Below are positions 24,579-33,285 of a stretch of 48,414 bases of DNA, piece by piece. The notes below the pieces were generated by a model. The model saw only the letters and a program-made list of their open reading frames with translations, did not search any database and was not told the origin of the DNA. The position numbers and the translations under genes were made by a program. Numbering within the stretch: position 1 is the stretch's first letter; every line of letters begins with the position of its first letter. The stretch spans positions 1 to 48,414 of the forward strand of contig CASELF010000028.1 of NCBI GenBank assembly GCA_949288725.1. Reading direction: 5' to 3'. Source of the stretch: an uncultured bacterium. Its GTDB lineage: Bacteria; Cyanobacteriota; Vampirovibrionia; Gastranaerophilales; Gastranaerophilaceae.

Positions 24579-25274
24579 TTAGTATTTTTCAATAATTTCT
24601 TTTATTCCTTTTTTTGCCAGATTAAAAATTTCTAATAATTTTTCATATTCATAAGGTTCGCCTTCAGCGGTTGTTTGAAATTCTATTATTTTTCCGCTTT
24701 TGGTCAGTACAATATTGGAATCGACTTGGGCGTGTGAATCTTCTTCATAGTTTAGGTCTAATCTGACTTCGCCATCTACAATTCCTGCAGAAATTGCGCC
24801 GATTGGTTCTATTATAGGGTTTTCTTTTAATGTTCCGTTTTCAATAAGTTTATTAACAGCATCGGTTAGTGCAACAAAACCTCCGCAAATACTTGCTGTT
24901 CTTGTTCCACCGTCGGCTTGGATTACGTCAGCGTCAATTGTTATTGTAATATCTGGCATTTTTTCTAAATCAACACATGCTCTAAGACTTCTTCCGATTA
25001 ATCTTTGAATTTCTTGTGTTCTGCCTGAAATCTTTGTTCTTTCTCTTTGACATCTTGTAGATGTTGAAGATGGTAACAGAGAATATTCTGCGGTCAACCA
25101 TCCTCTTGGATCTTCTTTTGACATCCATTTTGGTTTCCCGACTTCTACAGAGGCTGTTGTAATAACTTTTGTATCTCCAAATTCAACAAGAACAGAACCT
25201 AGTGCATGTTTTGTATAGTTTCTTGTGAATTTTACTTCTCTGGTTTGGTCATTTGCTCTGTTTTCTAATCTCAT
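24579..25274 (-). CDS. rph: Ribonuclease PH
   Basis: RNase PH trims tRNA 3' ends by phosphorolysis. The 231-aa product has conserved blocks [54 protein letters not shown] and [18 protein letters not shown], covering the phosphate-binding Arg residues and the catalytic Asp. It is slightly short at the C-terminus compared with the usual 237-250 residues. AAGGAG lies 7 nt before the ATG, 16 nt after the zinc-ribbon gene. Confidence 0.95.
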   Translation of the reverse strand: MRLENRANDQTREVKFTRNYTKHALGSVLVEFGDTKVITTASVEVGKPKWMSKEDPRGWLTAEYSLLPSSTSTRCQRERTKISGRTQEIQRLIGRSLRACVDLEKMPDITITIDADVIQADGGTRTASICGGFVALTDAVNKLIENGTLKENPIIEPIGAISAGIVDGEVRLDLNYEEDSHAQVDSNIVLTKSGKIIEFQTTAEGEPYEYEKLLEIFNLAKKGIKEIIEKY

Positions 25275-25290
25275 AAATATTCTCCTTATC

Positions 25291-25533
25291 TTAGTTTAAT
25301 TTTTGTGATTTTTTATTCATATCGTAGTCCCAAATGTATATTTGACCACAATATTTGCATACCGCATGTTCATTCATAAATTGAAGATCAGGTACAAAAA
25401 CATAACCATCAACTGCAATTTCAAGTTCACCTTTTGAGTTATATCGTCTTTCAAAAGTCTTGCTTCCCGCATAATCAGGCGAAAACATTAATTCAAAATT
25501 ATCCACGCTCTTGCAGTTCTTACAAATAAACAT
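25291..25533 (-). CDS. Small zinc-ribbon protein
   Basis: An 80-aa protein with two Cys pairs, C4-x2-C7 and C59-x2-C62 (CKNC and CKYC), spaced as in a zinc ribbon with a beta-rich insert. No family is recognised. It sits between a membrane protein gene (5 nt gap) and rph, AAGGA lying about 9 nt before the ATG. Confidence 0.65.
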   Translation of the reverse strand: MFICKNCKSVDNFELMFSPDYAGSKTFERRYNSKGELEIAVDGYVFVPDLQFMNEHAVCKYCGQIYIWDYDMNKKSQKLN

Positions 25534-25538
25534 GAAAA

Positions 25539-26480
25539 CTATTCCTTTTCAGAAGATCTTTTTCTTGAATTCCTTTTGTTTTGTGATTGTTTGTCTGACA
25601 TTTTGCCATCTTTTAGTTCTGCTAAATTCATATACCAAAGACTCCAACAGATACTTCTTATCGGTAATGTTAACCCTGCAACAACAAACGATAGGGCAGA
25701 AGTTAATATTGTATGCGAAATCATTGTTGGCATAATAGCCGGAAGATTGCAATATTCTAAAATTTCATTAATTGACTCTAACGGAAGTAATGATGTGTAT
25801 TCGTCTAATATTGAACATACCCAACTTGTAATATTTAAAAAGTCTAAAACAACAACTACACCTTGCGTAATTATAAAAATAGAGAAAAACGCTAAAATAA
25901 TTAATAAAACAAGTGTTCTAAACCAATTACCCTTTACAAGTAAAAAACTTCTTTTGAAAATTTCGCTAAGATTTAGGTCAGGTTCAAATGTAAATACTTG
26001 ATAAATAAGAATTAAATAAATCCAAACGATAAAACCCGGAACAATAAAAAATATAGTTGAGCCAACAGAAGATAAAGCACAAACTACAAGCAAAAATAAA
26101 ACATAAGAAAAAGTTCTTCTGGTTGCAACTTCATTATGAGATTGAAAATCATAAACTTTACCTGTAGTAACAGCACCTTCTGTCATAGAGTTTAATGCAA
26201 CATAAGCAACCATATAATCCCAAAATGCCTTAGCAAAAATCAATAATCCTGGCACTGCTAAAAGAATTACATATACTAATGCCATTGTTACACTATCTGT
26301 TTTTGCAACAACTGTGTTCATAAGACTAAGTGATAAGCCTAGTGCTAATGCTAATCCAATAATTTGTCCAAATACCGGAAACAGCATATAAAGAAAAAAT
26401 TTATCAATATTAGAAAAATAAATTTTTAATCCTTCAAATAATACAAACCAAATACTATTTTTAAGTTTATATTTAGACAT
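25539..26480 (-). CDS. Multi-pass membrane protein, unknown function
   Basis: The 313-aa protein has about six hydrophobic helices (e.g. FFLYMLFPVFGQIIGLALAL, ALVYVILLAVPGLLIFA, LFLLVVCALSSVGSTIFFIV, LVLLIILAFFSIFIITQG) and a basic Lys/Arg/Ser-rich cytoplasmic C-terminus. It has the general look of DUF975/GlpQ-membrane-domain proteins, including FKRSFLLVKGNWFRTL, but I cannot name a family with certainty. AGGAG precedes the ATG. It heads the leftward rph operon and shares a symmetric promoter region with the divergent PHP gene. Confidence 0.65.
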   Translation of the reverse strand: MSKYKLKNSIWFVLFEGLKIYFSNIDKFFLYMLFPVFGQIIGLALALGLSLSLMNTVVAKTDSVTMALVYVILLAVPGLLIFAKAFWDYMVAYVALNSMTEGAVTTGKVYDFQSHNEVATRRTFSYVLFLLVVCALSSVGSTIFFIVPGFIVWIYLILIYQVFTFEPDLNLSEIFKRSFLLVKGNWFRTLVLLIILAFFSIFIITQGVVVVLDFLNITSWVCSILDEYTSLLPLESINEILEYCNLPAIMPTMISHTILTSALSFVVAGLTLPIRSICWSLWYMNLAELKDGKMSDKQSQNKRNSRKRSSEKE

Positions 26481-26490
26481 TCCAACTCCT

Positions 26491-26514
26491 TTTGTATTAT
26501 AATTCTAATACAAA
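26491..26514. promoter_or_regulatory. Symmetric divergent promoter / inverted repeat
   Basis: TTTGTATTA-N6-TAATACAAA is a perfect 9-bp-arm inverted repeat centred between two divergent genes. It contains overlapping TATAAT hexamers on both strands (26498-26503 on plus, 26496-26501 on minus). TAGACA at 26474-26479, 18 nt upstream, fits a -35 for the rightward gene. Confidence 0.55.
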
Positions 26515-26531
26515 TATGCGAAGATTAAAAT

Positions 26532-27158
26532 ATGAACAATGACATTGAATTGATAAAAAGTTTTACAAAACAAGATTATGAAAATGGTATTGTGAACCTT
26601 CATATTCATTCAACTTTTTCTGATGGAAAATCTACATTTGAAAGTATTATTCAGCAAGCCAAAACAAAAGGTTATAAAGCGTTTGCGATAACAGATCACA
26701 ATACTGTTCAAGGTCACATTGAAAATCCGGATTCCGGTATAATTACGGGTGTAGAATTTGATGTGTGGTATAAATATATTTTCCTTCATCTTTTAGCGTA
26801 TGGAATTGATGTAAATTCAGTTGGCATGCAAAAATTTTATGCAAAGGATAAGCGAGGAACAGAAATGGATATCGTGAGATTTTTTGCGAAAAGAAATATA
26901 AAAGATTTGATAAAAGAAATTCATGATGCCGGAGGCATTGCAGTTTTAGCACATCCTGCATGTTGCTGGGCATTGAATATGGAAGATTTTATAAAGGATT
27001 TGGTTGAAATTGGGCTTGATGGAATTGAAGTATATTATCCGTATCCGAGGTGGAGAAAATATATAAAATTTTCTAATCCCGATATATTAGATAAAATTGC
27101 CGATAAGTATAATCTGATAAAAACAGGTGGTACAGATTTTCACGGAATTGAATTGTAG
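26532..27158 (+). CDS. PHP-domain phosphoesterase
   Basis: The 208-aa protein has the metal-binding motifs of the PHP superfamily in order: NLHIHSTFSDG (H24, H26), ITDHNT (D55, H56), GVEFDV (E75), AVLAHPA and GGTDFHG (D202, H204). Such enzymes hydrolyse phosphoesters of nucleotides or small molecules using two or three metal ions. The usual insert between GVE and AHP is short, and the protein stops four residues after the last motif, so it is smaller than the common 270-290 aa relatives. It is monocistronic, followed by a terminator. Confidence 0.85.
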   Translation: MNNDIELIKSFTKQDYENGIVNLHIHSTFSDGKSTFESIIQQAKTKGYKAFAITDHNTVQGHIENPDSGIITGVEFDVWYKYIFLHLLAYGIDVNSVGMQKFYAKDKRGTEMDIVRFFAKRNIKDLIKEIHDAGGIAVLAHPACCWALNMEDFIKDLVEIGLDGIEVYYPYPRWRKYIKFSNPDILDKIADKYNLIKTGGTDFHGIEL

Positions 27159-27183
27159 TTTATTTAAAATATTTTAAACTAAT

Positions 27184-27222
27184 AAAATAGACATTCTAAA
27201 AATTTTAGAATGTCTATTTTTT
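27184..27222 (+). terminator. Terminator after the PHP gene
   Basis: A near-continuous palindrome with arms AAAATAGACATTCTAAA and its complement, ending in a TTTTTT tract. It can serve both strands and lies between convergent genes. Confidence 0.85.
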
Positions 27223-27242
27223 ATTACAGATATTTGTAATTT

Positions 27243-27719
27243 TTAATCTCCAAATCTCCAAGAATGATGGCGGTGTTGTACGTGTTGTAGATATTCACCT
27301 TTGCAAACAAAGTTGTAAATTTCGGTAGCAGGAGAGTCTAAAGTATCTGTAATGTTTAACAATTTTTCATTAACTTTTGGAAATTCCGCAACAGCAAAGC
27401 CTTCAGCATCATAAGCATAATAAGCAAGGCGAGTAGCCGTGTGGTTTCCGCAGTCAATTACAACTTTAGCCCTTGAACTCCAAATGTCTTTACCAAACAT
27501 TCTTTCAATAGGTTGTTCATCAGCAATGTATTTTGTCCATAAAGTGTAAATATTTCCACTTCCTTCGCCAGTGTAATAATTTGACTGTGTTGTACTTCTA
27601 ACGCTATCCGCATCTACATAATTTCCTTGACCAACAAGTACCCAATGGTATGCATTAGCAGGTAATATTGAGAAAACGATTAATGCGAATAAGCAAACCA
27701 AAGGAAAAACCTTTTTCAT
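27243..27719 (-). CDS. Exported protein resembling the surface-adhesin E family
   Basis: The 158-aa product has a clear signal peptide (MKKVFPLVCLFALIVFSILP, cleavage near ANA). The mature part starts WVLVGQGNYVDADSVRS and contains YTLWTKYIADEQ, KVVIDCGNHTATRLAYYAYD and VCKGEYL. This pattern (a Tyr/Asp residue description, a beta sheet, two Cys) resembles small secreted proteins of the surface-adhesin E type. It ends His-rich (HVQHRHHSW). ATG 27719 is chosen over an earlier frame start at 27770 because AAAGG lies 8 nt upstream and the signal peptide begins there. Confidence 0.6.
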   Translation of the reverse strand: MKKVFPLVCLFALIVFSILPANAYHWVLVGQGNYVDADSVRSTTQSNYYTGEGSGNIYTLWTKYIADEQPIERMFGKDIWSSRAKVVIDCGNHTATRLAYYAYDAEGFAVAEFPKVNEKLLNITDTLDSPATEIYNFVCKGEYLQHVQHRHHSWRFGD

Positions 27720-27798
27720 AATATAAGCCTTTCTATTTGTAAAAAGTAAATCACGGTCAAATATTATCATATTTTAAGGGCTATTGCAATAGAAAACC

Positions 27799-27827
27799 CA
27801 ATATCATCCACCTTTTGGAGGATATTG
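27799..27827. repeat. Intergenic hairpin upstream of the 801-aa gene
   Basis: CAATATCATCC and GGAGGATATTG pair over 11 positions with one mismatch around a 7-nt loop. It lies in the 205-nt divergent gap 27720-27924 with no T tract. A TATAAT at 27890-27895 probably drives the rightward gene. Role unknown. Confidence 0.35.
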
Positions 27828-27924
27828 TATCCGTTAAGTTATGTAACCTTTATTCTGTTTATCTAGCAAAAATTTTGACTAACAGGTATTATAATAAATG
27901 TAGTTTTATATAAGGTTAGAAATA

Positions 27925-30330
27925 ATGAAAGTAGAACATACCCCAAGTTTATATTTTAAGGTTATACCTCAAAATAGAGAACAAAATTCCGTATCAAACC
28001 CAATAAGAACAAATGATACTGTTCAAATGAAATTATCAGGTCCTGAAATTCCTTTTGGTGCAATCCATGGAATTAAACCGTTAAAGAATGTTTTAGATAA
28101 AAAAATTCAGATTTTGCAAAAAATTGAATCCATGCTGGCTGAAAAGCAAAAATCTTCTCATGAAGTAGTTTTTCGTGAAGTTAGAGATAGACATGACAAG
28201 GATTTTAGAAGATTATTATCCACTTTGATAAAAAAGGATTATACAAAAAGTGAGTTTATACAAGAGATAGAACAATATATTTCCCCGACTTCAGATATAA
28301 AAGATTTTACTGTCGAATTTTTATTTAGGCATGTAGATGAATTTGGCGCAAAGATAAAATTATTAGGAGAGGAAGTAGAAAAAGAAATTCAAAAACGTAA
28401 ACTTGCAGATACTGCAGATTATAGTTTGCTAGGGAAATTGCATTCTACATTGATTAGAGATAATCTTGATTTGACTTCTGCTTATCGTGAGTATTACAGC
28501 AGACTAACTTCAATGACAAAATTGTCAGAGGTTCATAAAGCATATCCAAAGTTAAATCTTCCGCCAAGTCCGGTTTATACAGCGGGTAAAAAAATAGTAA
28601 ATATATTTCCAAAGGATCTTTTTGTAAAATATGACGAACTTGTTACAAGTGGTGCGAAAAACGAGGCTTCAGAACTCCTTGAGGCGGCATTTGACGGTAT
28701 TTTAAAAGAAATATCAAAAGATTCCAAGGTAGATTTATCTTTCTTAAGACAAAAACTTTTTAAAGGAACTAGAAAAGCATTTTTAACGACTTATCACAAT
28801 ATAAAAAAGACACACGGATTTGCGTCATATCCTGAGCAAAAGAAGATAAAAAGACCTATTTTAAATCAATCGGATCTTGATTTGTTATCGATTGATTATG
28901 ACAGATTTGTTATCCATGTATTAAAAGAACAATATTTGTCAGGGAAAAAACTTTCAGAAATCAGATATGTAGAAGGTTCAAGAACAATCAATCCAAACAG
29001 TCTTTCTCCTGAGTATAAATTTGAGAAACCTGATGAAAAAATAAAAAATTTATTGAAATTATCAGAGGCATTGAGAAAGGAAGAAACTAATTACGATAAA
29101 TTTACTGATGAACAATTCAGAGCAAGAATAAAGCATTTTTCAAACCATGAAATGGCAAATAGTGAAATTCTGCTTGAACGCTTAATTGATTTTGATGCTG
29201 CTCATCTTGTTGAAGGTGATAGACAGCCATTAATCAGATTTTTAAGAGTTTTGGATGATCTTTGTGATAACAAAATTTCAATAGAACAGGCTGAAGAAAT
29301 TGTACAAAAAGAAAATTTAAGACCTTTAGGTACAGATTTAATTAATGCAGCGGAAAAAGAAAAAAATCTTCAATTGTTAAAAGAAGAGCAAAAAAGATTA
29401 AATGAATTCAACAAATATTGCAGAAAATATGACAATGCTATTGAAAGTTTGTTTAGAGAAAATCTTGAAGAAGCAGCGACATTATGTATTTCCTACAAAC
29501 CAAAATCATTAGAAGATTCAAGAGAAATAAGCGACAATATAATAAAGTTAATCACTGAAAGTATGGAAGATGGTAAAATCATTGAACCTGAGAAATTGGA
29601 CAAATCAATAAAAAATATGAATGAATTTTATCATTATAAGACTTATTATCCCAATAATCCATTACTTGAAAAAGCGATAAAATTTGGTACTATGCCGGAT
29701 GGTAGCATAAATACATCAAAAGCGGGTCAATATTTATCTTGTTCTGAATTGGTTGAAAAATATCCGACAAGTTCAGGATATTTCTCTGCTACTGATAATA
29801 ATGTCTTTACTGTAATAATGCAAAAATCATCTGATAGAGATGAAGCAGTAAAAAATCTTATCAAATTTGATGATTATAATATGCTTAGTGAAAAAGAAAA
29901 ATTAAAAATTTCAACAATTTTAAATCATTTTGACATCAATTCAGATAGTGAAAAAGCAATTATAGAATCAATTATAGACAATATATATGTTAACAACCCT
30001 ACATATATTAAAACAGCATTAAATAAAGAGAATTCAATTTTTGTAGATTCCGTAATGTCTGCAACTGCGAAAAAAGCAATAATAGAGGACAAACCATTCC
30101 CTGCTTGTCTAAAATATTTTGAAGCGTTTGAAAAATCATTATCTAGAGTAGGACAATCCAAGGAAGAAGACGGAATACAAGTTATAGGTTCAAATAATAA
30201 GACTCTAAGAAAATTATACAAACAAGAAGTAAAAATCCCAATGGATGAACGCTTATATTCATCACAAGGAAATTATGTATTTGATATCTACAAACCGGGA
30301 TTGCACAAGGCAAAATACACAAAGGCTTAA
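27925..30330 (+). CDS. Large cytoplasmic protein of unknown family
   Basis: An 801-aa protein without signal peptide or membrane segments. It is highly charged and mostly helical. The first 55 residues are extended and contain EIPFGAIHGIKP, then helical segments run to the end. No catalytic motif or known domain was recognised. AAGG lies 9 nt before the ATG, and the 3' end overlaps the convergent gene at 30327 by 4 nt. It may be lineage-specific. Confidence 0.75.
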   Translation: MKVEHTPSLYFKVIPQNREQNSVSNPIRTNDTVQMKLSGPEIPFGAIHGIKPLKNVLDKKIQILQKIESMLAEKQKSSHEVVFREVRDRHDKDFRRLLSTLIKKDYTKSEFIQEIEQYISPTSDIKDFTVEFLFRHVDEFGAKIKLLGEEVEKEIQKRKLADTADYSLLGKLHSTLIRDNLDLTSAYREYYSRLTSMTKLSEVHKAYPKLNLPPSPVYTAGKKIVNIFPKDLFVKYDELVTSGAKNEASELLEAAFDGILKEISKDSKVDLSFLRQKLFKGTRKAFLTTYHNIKKTHGFASYPEQKKIKRPILNQSDLDLLSIDYDRFVIHVLKEQYLSGKKLSEIRYVEGSRTINPNSLSPEYKFEKPDEKIKNLLKLSEALRKEETNYDKFTDEQFRARIKHFSNHEMANSEILLERLIDFDAAHLVEGDRQPLIRFLRVLDDLCDNKISIEQAEEIVQKENLRPLGTDLINAAEKEKNLQLLKEEQKRLNEFNKYCRKYDNAIESLFRENLEEAATLCISYKPKSLEDSREISDNIIKLITESMEDGKIIEPEKLDKSIKNMNEFYHYKTYYPNNPLLEKAIKFGTMPDGSINTSKAGQYLSCSELVEKYPTSSGYFSATDNNVFTVIMQKSSDRDEAVKNLIKFDDYNMLSEKEKLKISTILNHFDINSDSEKAIIESIIDNIYVNNPTYIKTALNKENSIFVDSVMSATAKKAIIEDKPFPACLKYFEAFEKSLSRVGQSKEEDGIQVIGSNNKTLRKLYKQEVKIPMDERLYSSQGNYVFDIYKPGLHKAKYTKA

Positions 30331-30668
30331 TTATTATTAGAAGAACTGTTTTGTTTGTTGTCTAAAACAATATAAGGTCTTACAAAAGCCCAAGTCCCGT
30401 AAAATGAAGTTAAAGCACCTAAAATTCCTAAAGATTTAGATAGTTTGTGGTGTTTATTTAATAAACTACCCAAAGTCAAGAGTGTTGTACCGGTCATAAT
30501 TCCAAGATACCCTTTAAAAATAGTTCTGGGAACAACTATGGTATCATTCATATCAGCAGATTTTTTAACTTTTGTCTGAAAATTATCAAGGAAACTTCTT
30601 TTGTGAGAAAGATAATTTTGATTTTGTGCTTTAAATGTGTAATTGGATTGAACTTTTTCTATCTGCAT
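30327..30668 (-). CDS. Small membrane protein of unknown family
   Basis: The 113-aa protein has a polar N-terminal region (MQIEKVQSNYTFKAQNQNY), then two hydrophobic segments (YLGIMTGTTLLTLGSLL and SLGILGALTSFYGTWAFV) and an Asn/Ser tail. GGAGGGA about 10 nt before the ATG supports the start. No function can be given. It converges on the 801-aa gene with a 4-nt overlap. Confidence 0.55.
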   Translation of the reverse strand: MQIEKVQSNYTFKAQNQNYLSHKRSFLDNFQTKVKKSADMNDTIVVPRTIFKGYLGIMTGTTLLTLGSLLNKHHKLSKSLGILGALTSFYGTWAFVRPYIVLDNKQNSSSNNN

Positions 30669-30718
30669 AATTTAACTTCCCTCCTTGGAATATTAAAACA
30701 CAGACAAAAATTTTTTTG

Positions 30719-31897
30719 CTATTTCCTATATTTATAGAACCCTGTTTGAACAATATTTTTTCCAAATCGAGATTCCAATTTGTCAACGCATTTTGCCAAA
30801 TTATCTTTTTTTGTATCAGCATCATTATCTGAATAAAGGCTTAATTGTTGTGCGCATTGTTCACCTATTTTGCCCAAATAAACTCCTGTACTTCGGTATA
30901 AAATTTCAGGTTGATAAATTTCCTCAAGAAGTTCCATTGCTATTCGCGTAATTTCCAGTTCAAAATTGACGGGTGTAAGCAAATCTTTTTTAGTAAAGTA
31001 AACCTTAAAATCTTTTGTTCTGAGCATTACTCCGATTTGATAGCATTTTGTTTGGTATGAGCGCAGTTTTCTGCAGGAGGTATGAATATGTCTTTTTAAT
31101 TCATTTTTTATGAAATGTATATCAGATGTGAAAATTCCAAAGGCTCTTGTGTTTTGAATAGATTTAGGTATTTTTTCATCGTTTGAAACAGGAGAAACCA
31201 TTTCGCCAAGCAATTCATGTCTCATTTCTATCCCGTGAATTCCAATTTTAGAATCAAGCCATTTGTCTGAATGTTTAACAAGTTCTTCTGCTGTTAAGAT
31301 GCCATTGCGCTTCAAACTAACAGTTAACCTTCTTCCAATCCCCCAAATTTCTGCAATTTGAGTTTGCGGTAATACCTTTTTCAACTTTCTTTTGCCAATT
31401 AGAAATACTCCGCAAGGAATATTTTTGGCTTTATCGGAAGCAAGTTTAGAGAGTGTTTTGGTCGAACTTACTCCAATAGAAACAGGAATATCAACTTCTA
31501 ATAAAATTCTTTCTCTTAAATATTTTGCCAACTTATAATAATTTTTTTTATACAGTTTTGTAAGCCCCGTAAAATCAACAAATGCTTCATCAATAGAATA
31601 TACTTGAACGTAAGGACTAAAATCTTTTAATACCGAAATAACTTGTTTGGAAACTTTAGCATAATATTCATGGTCAGCGGTGATATAAATACATTTTGAG
31701 TGGTCTTTTTTCGCCATAAAATATGGTTCACCCATTTCCACACCCTCAAGTTTTGCCTCTTTAGAGCGTGAAATGACACAACCTTCTTTGTTTGATAAAA
31801 CACATACCGGCTTGTTTTTTAATTCAGGATTTCTTTTTTGCTCGCAAGAAACAAAAAATGAATCACAATCTACTAATGCTATAACCTTTTGACCCAT
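30719..31897 (-). CDS. Y-family DNA polymerase (UmuC/DinB type)
   Basis: A 392-aa translesion polymerase that copies damaged templates. Palm and finger motifs are intact: VDCDSFFVSCEQ (catalytic Asp near residue 10) and VYSIDEAFVDFTG (catalytic Asp-Glu near 103). The helix-hairpin-helix region (IWGIGRRLTVSLKRNGI) and the little-finger domain follow. Length and SIDEAFVDF favour the UmuC branch rather than DinB, but no umuD lies nearby. There is no Shine-Dalgarno and the promoter at 31905-31932 ends 7 nt before the ATG, so the mRNA may be leaderless. Confidence 0.9.
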   Translation of the reverse strand: MGQKVIALVDCDSFFVSCEQKRNPELKNKPVCVLSNKEGCVISRSKEAKLEGVEMGEPYFMAKKDHSKCIYITADHEYYAKVSKQVISVLKDFSPYVQVYSIDEAFVDFTGLTKLYKKNYYKLAKYLRERILLEVDIPVSIGVSSTKTLSKLASDKAKNIPCGVFLIGKRKLKKVLPQTQIAEIWGIGRRLTVSLKRNGILTAEELVKHSDKWLDSKIGIHGIEMRHELLGEMVSPVSNDEKIPKSIQNTRAFGIFTSDIHFIKNELKRHIHTSCRKLRSYQTKCYQIGVMLRTKDFKVYFTKKDLLTPVNFELEITRIAMELLEEIYQPEILYRSTGVYLGKIGEQCAQQLSLYSDNDADTKKDNLAKCVDKLESRFGKNIVQTGFYKYRK

Positions 31898-31904
31898 GTT
31901 AACA

Positions 31905-31932
31905 GTATTAATCTAAAAAGGTTTTTAGTCAA
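31905..31932 (-). promoter_or_regulatory. Promoter of the Y-family polymerase gene
   Basis: On the minus strand TTGACT (31932-31927), a 16-nt spacer and TAATAC (31910-31905). The spacer contains most of the inverted repeat at 31913-31928, so a repressor bound there would block transcription. Confidence 0.5.
31913..31928. promoter_or_regulatory. Candidate operator CTAAAAA-N2-TTTTTAG
   Basis: A perfect 7-bp-arm inverted repeat with a 2-bp centre, lying between the -10 and -35 of the polymerase promoter and about 50 bp upstream of the divergent winged-helix regulator's promoter. It does not match the LexA consensus sequences I know. Confidence 0.45.
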
Positions 31933-31975
31933 TTAATTTTCTTAATATAACTATATAAACCAACAAAAATTTTTC

Positions 31976-32004
31976 TTGATGTTTTTTTATACATATTGTA
32001 TTAT
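31976..32004 (+). promoter_or_regulatory. Promoter of the quadruple winged-helix regulator
   Basis: TTGATG (31976-31981), a 17-nt spacer and TATTAT (31999-32004) place the start near 32011, with AAAGGG and ATG 32024 following. This excludes any translation start upstream of 32004. Confidence 0.6.
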
Positions 32005-32023
32005 TAAAACAAAAAGGGATAAA

Positions 32024-33196
32024 ATGACGAAACAAAAAGATTATACATTAACGAAGAAATCAGCATTAACAAAAATCAGCATAAATGAATTTAAAAATTC
32101 ACTGCCTGATATAAAAAATAGTGAAGAATCAAAGTCTATTATTATAGCCAATTGGCTTGCCGAGATTATAAAAAAGGAATTAAAATCAGGCAAATTTCAT
32201 TTTTCTGAAGTTTTACCTTCCAAAGCGGAATTTGCATATTTGCTTGGCGTAAGCATTGGTACAATGCAGCATGCAATAAGGTATTTGGAAGATTTGGGCT
32301 ATGTTGAATCAAAACAATGTATAGGAACAATGATTAAAGATTGTAAAAAGCCTGCCAAAGTTCGCAAATTAACCTCCAAAAGAGATATTGCGATATTAGA
32401 AATAAAAAGATATATTTTAAACGGAGGATTTAAGGTCGGTTCTTATTTACCATCTTCAAGAACAATAGCAACCATTATTGGCTACTCAAACAATACAACA
32501 AGGTTAGCAATTGATGCATTAGTTGCTGAAAATATATTGAAACGCAGATTTAAAAATTCAAAAGATAACGGCTGGGTTGTCTTGTCTTTAGATTTTGATT
32601 GTCCTTCAGGGGTCAATAATCCGAGTTCTCAAACTTTAGTTGATATAGCGGCAAAGGATTTAGAAAAAATAATTACAGGCGAATTAAAATTAGGAGATAA
32701 AATCCCTTCACATAATGAATTAGCCAAACGCTTGAAGGTTAGTTTAAAGACAGTTCATGATGCATTGCAAATTTTAGTTCAGAAAGGATATTTATTACCA
32801 AGACGAGGAACTTACGGAACAACGGTAATAAAATTCCCTGGAAGTTCAAATTCTTCAAAAAGACTTGAGGATAAAATTTTTGCACCGGCTCAAGATGCTG
32901 CATTATATCATTATGAAAAAACTCAAAACCACATAAAAAAACTTATTGCTCAAAATTATGAAATTGGTGAAAAATTACCATCTATTGTAAACTTAGCAAA
33001 AGATTTAGGGTTAAGTCCGAATACAGTAAGAACGGCATTGCAAAATCTTGCCAAAGAAGGATATTTGGTATTTTCAAGAGGAAGATACGGCGGAACGTTT
33101 GTAATCGATATTCCGGAAGTAGAAACACAAGCCTTCAAGTGGCTTTCAGTTAATCCAAGTTTTGCAAAAGAATATCAAAATCTTGAAGAAAATTAG
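32024..33196 (+). CDS. Transcription regulator with four tandem GntR-type winged-helix domains
   Basis: The 390-aa protein consists of four successive GntR-like DNA-binding domains and no effector domain: about 38-106 (LPSKAEFAYLLGVSIGTMQHAIRYLEDLGYV), 120-187 (LPSSRTIATIIGYSNNTTRLAIDAL), 206-270 (IPSHNELAKRLKVSLKTVHDALQILVQKGYL) and 294-362 (LPSIVNLAKDLGLSPNTVRTALQNLAKEGYL); each has the (L/I)PS start, recognition helix and hairpin wing, the second being most diverged. ATG 32024 follows AAAGGG by 5 nt. Normal GntR proteins have one such domain plus a ligand domain. Divergent from a translesion polymerase gene. Confidence 0.85.
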   Translation: MTKQKDYTLTKKSALTKISINEFKNSLPDIKNSEESKSIIIANWLAEIIKKELKSGKFHFSEVLPSKAEFAYLLGVSIGTMQHAIRYLEDLGYVESKQCIGTMIKDCKKPAKVRKLTSKRDIAILEIKRYILNGGFKVGSYLPSSRTIATIIGYSNNTTRLAIDALVAENILKRRFKNSKDNGWVVLSLDFDCPSGVNNPSSQTLVDIAAKDLEKIITGELKLGDKIPSHNELAKRLKVSLKTVHDALQILVQKGYLLPRRGTYGTTVIKFPGSSNSSKRLEDKIFAPAQDAALYHYEKTQNHIKKLIAQNYEIGEKLPSIVNLAKDLGLSPNTVRTALQNLAKEGYLVFSRGRYGGTFVIDIPEVETQAFKWLSVNPSFAKEYQNLEEN

Positions 33197-33226
33197 ATAT
33201 GTAATTGTAAAAAATCCTAAATACTT

Positions 33227-33256
33227 TTGACATGACATAAGAATCTCTGCCATAAT
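33227..33256 (+). promoter_or_regulatory. Promoter of the smc operon
   Basis: A perfect -35 TTGACA (33227-33232), an 18-nt spacer and CATAAT (33251-33256). The predicted start near 33263 gives a short leader with AGGGA before ATG 33286. Confidence 0.7.
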
Positions 33257-33285
33257 GGTACAATACATTATACTTAGGGAAATTT

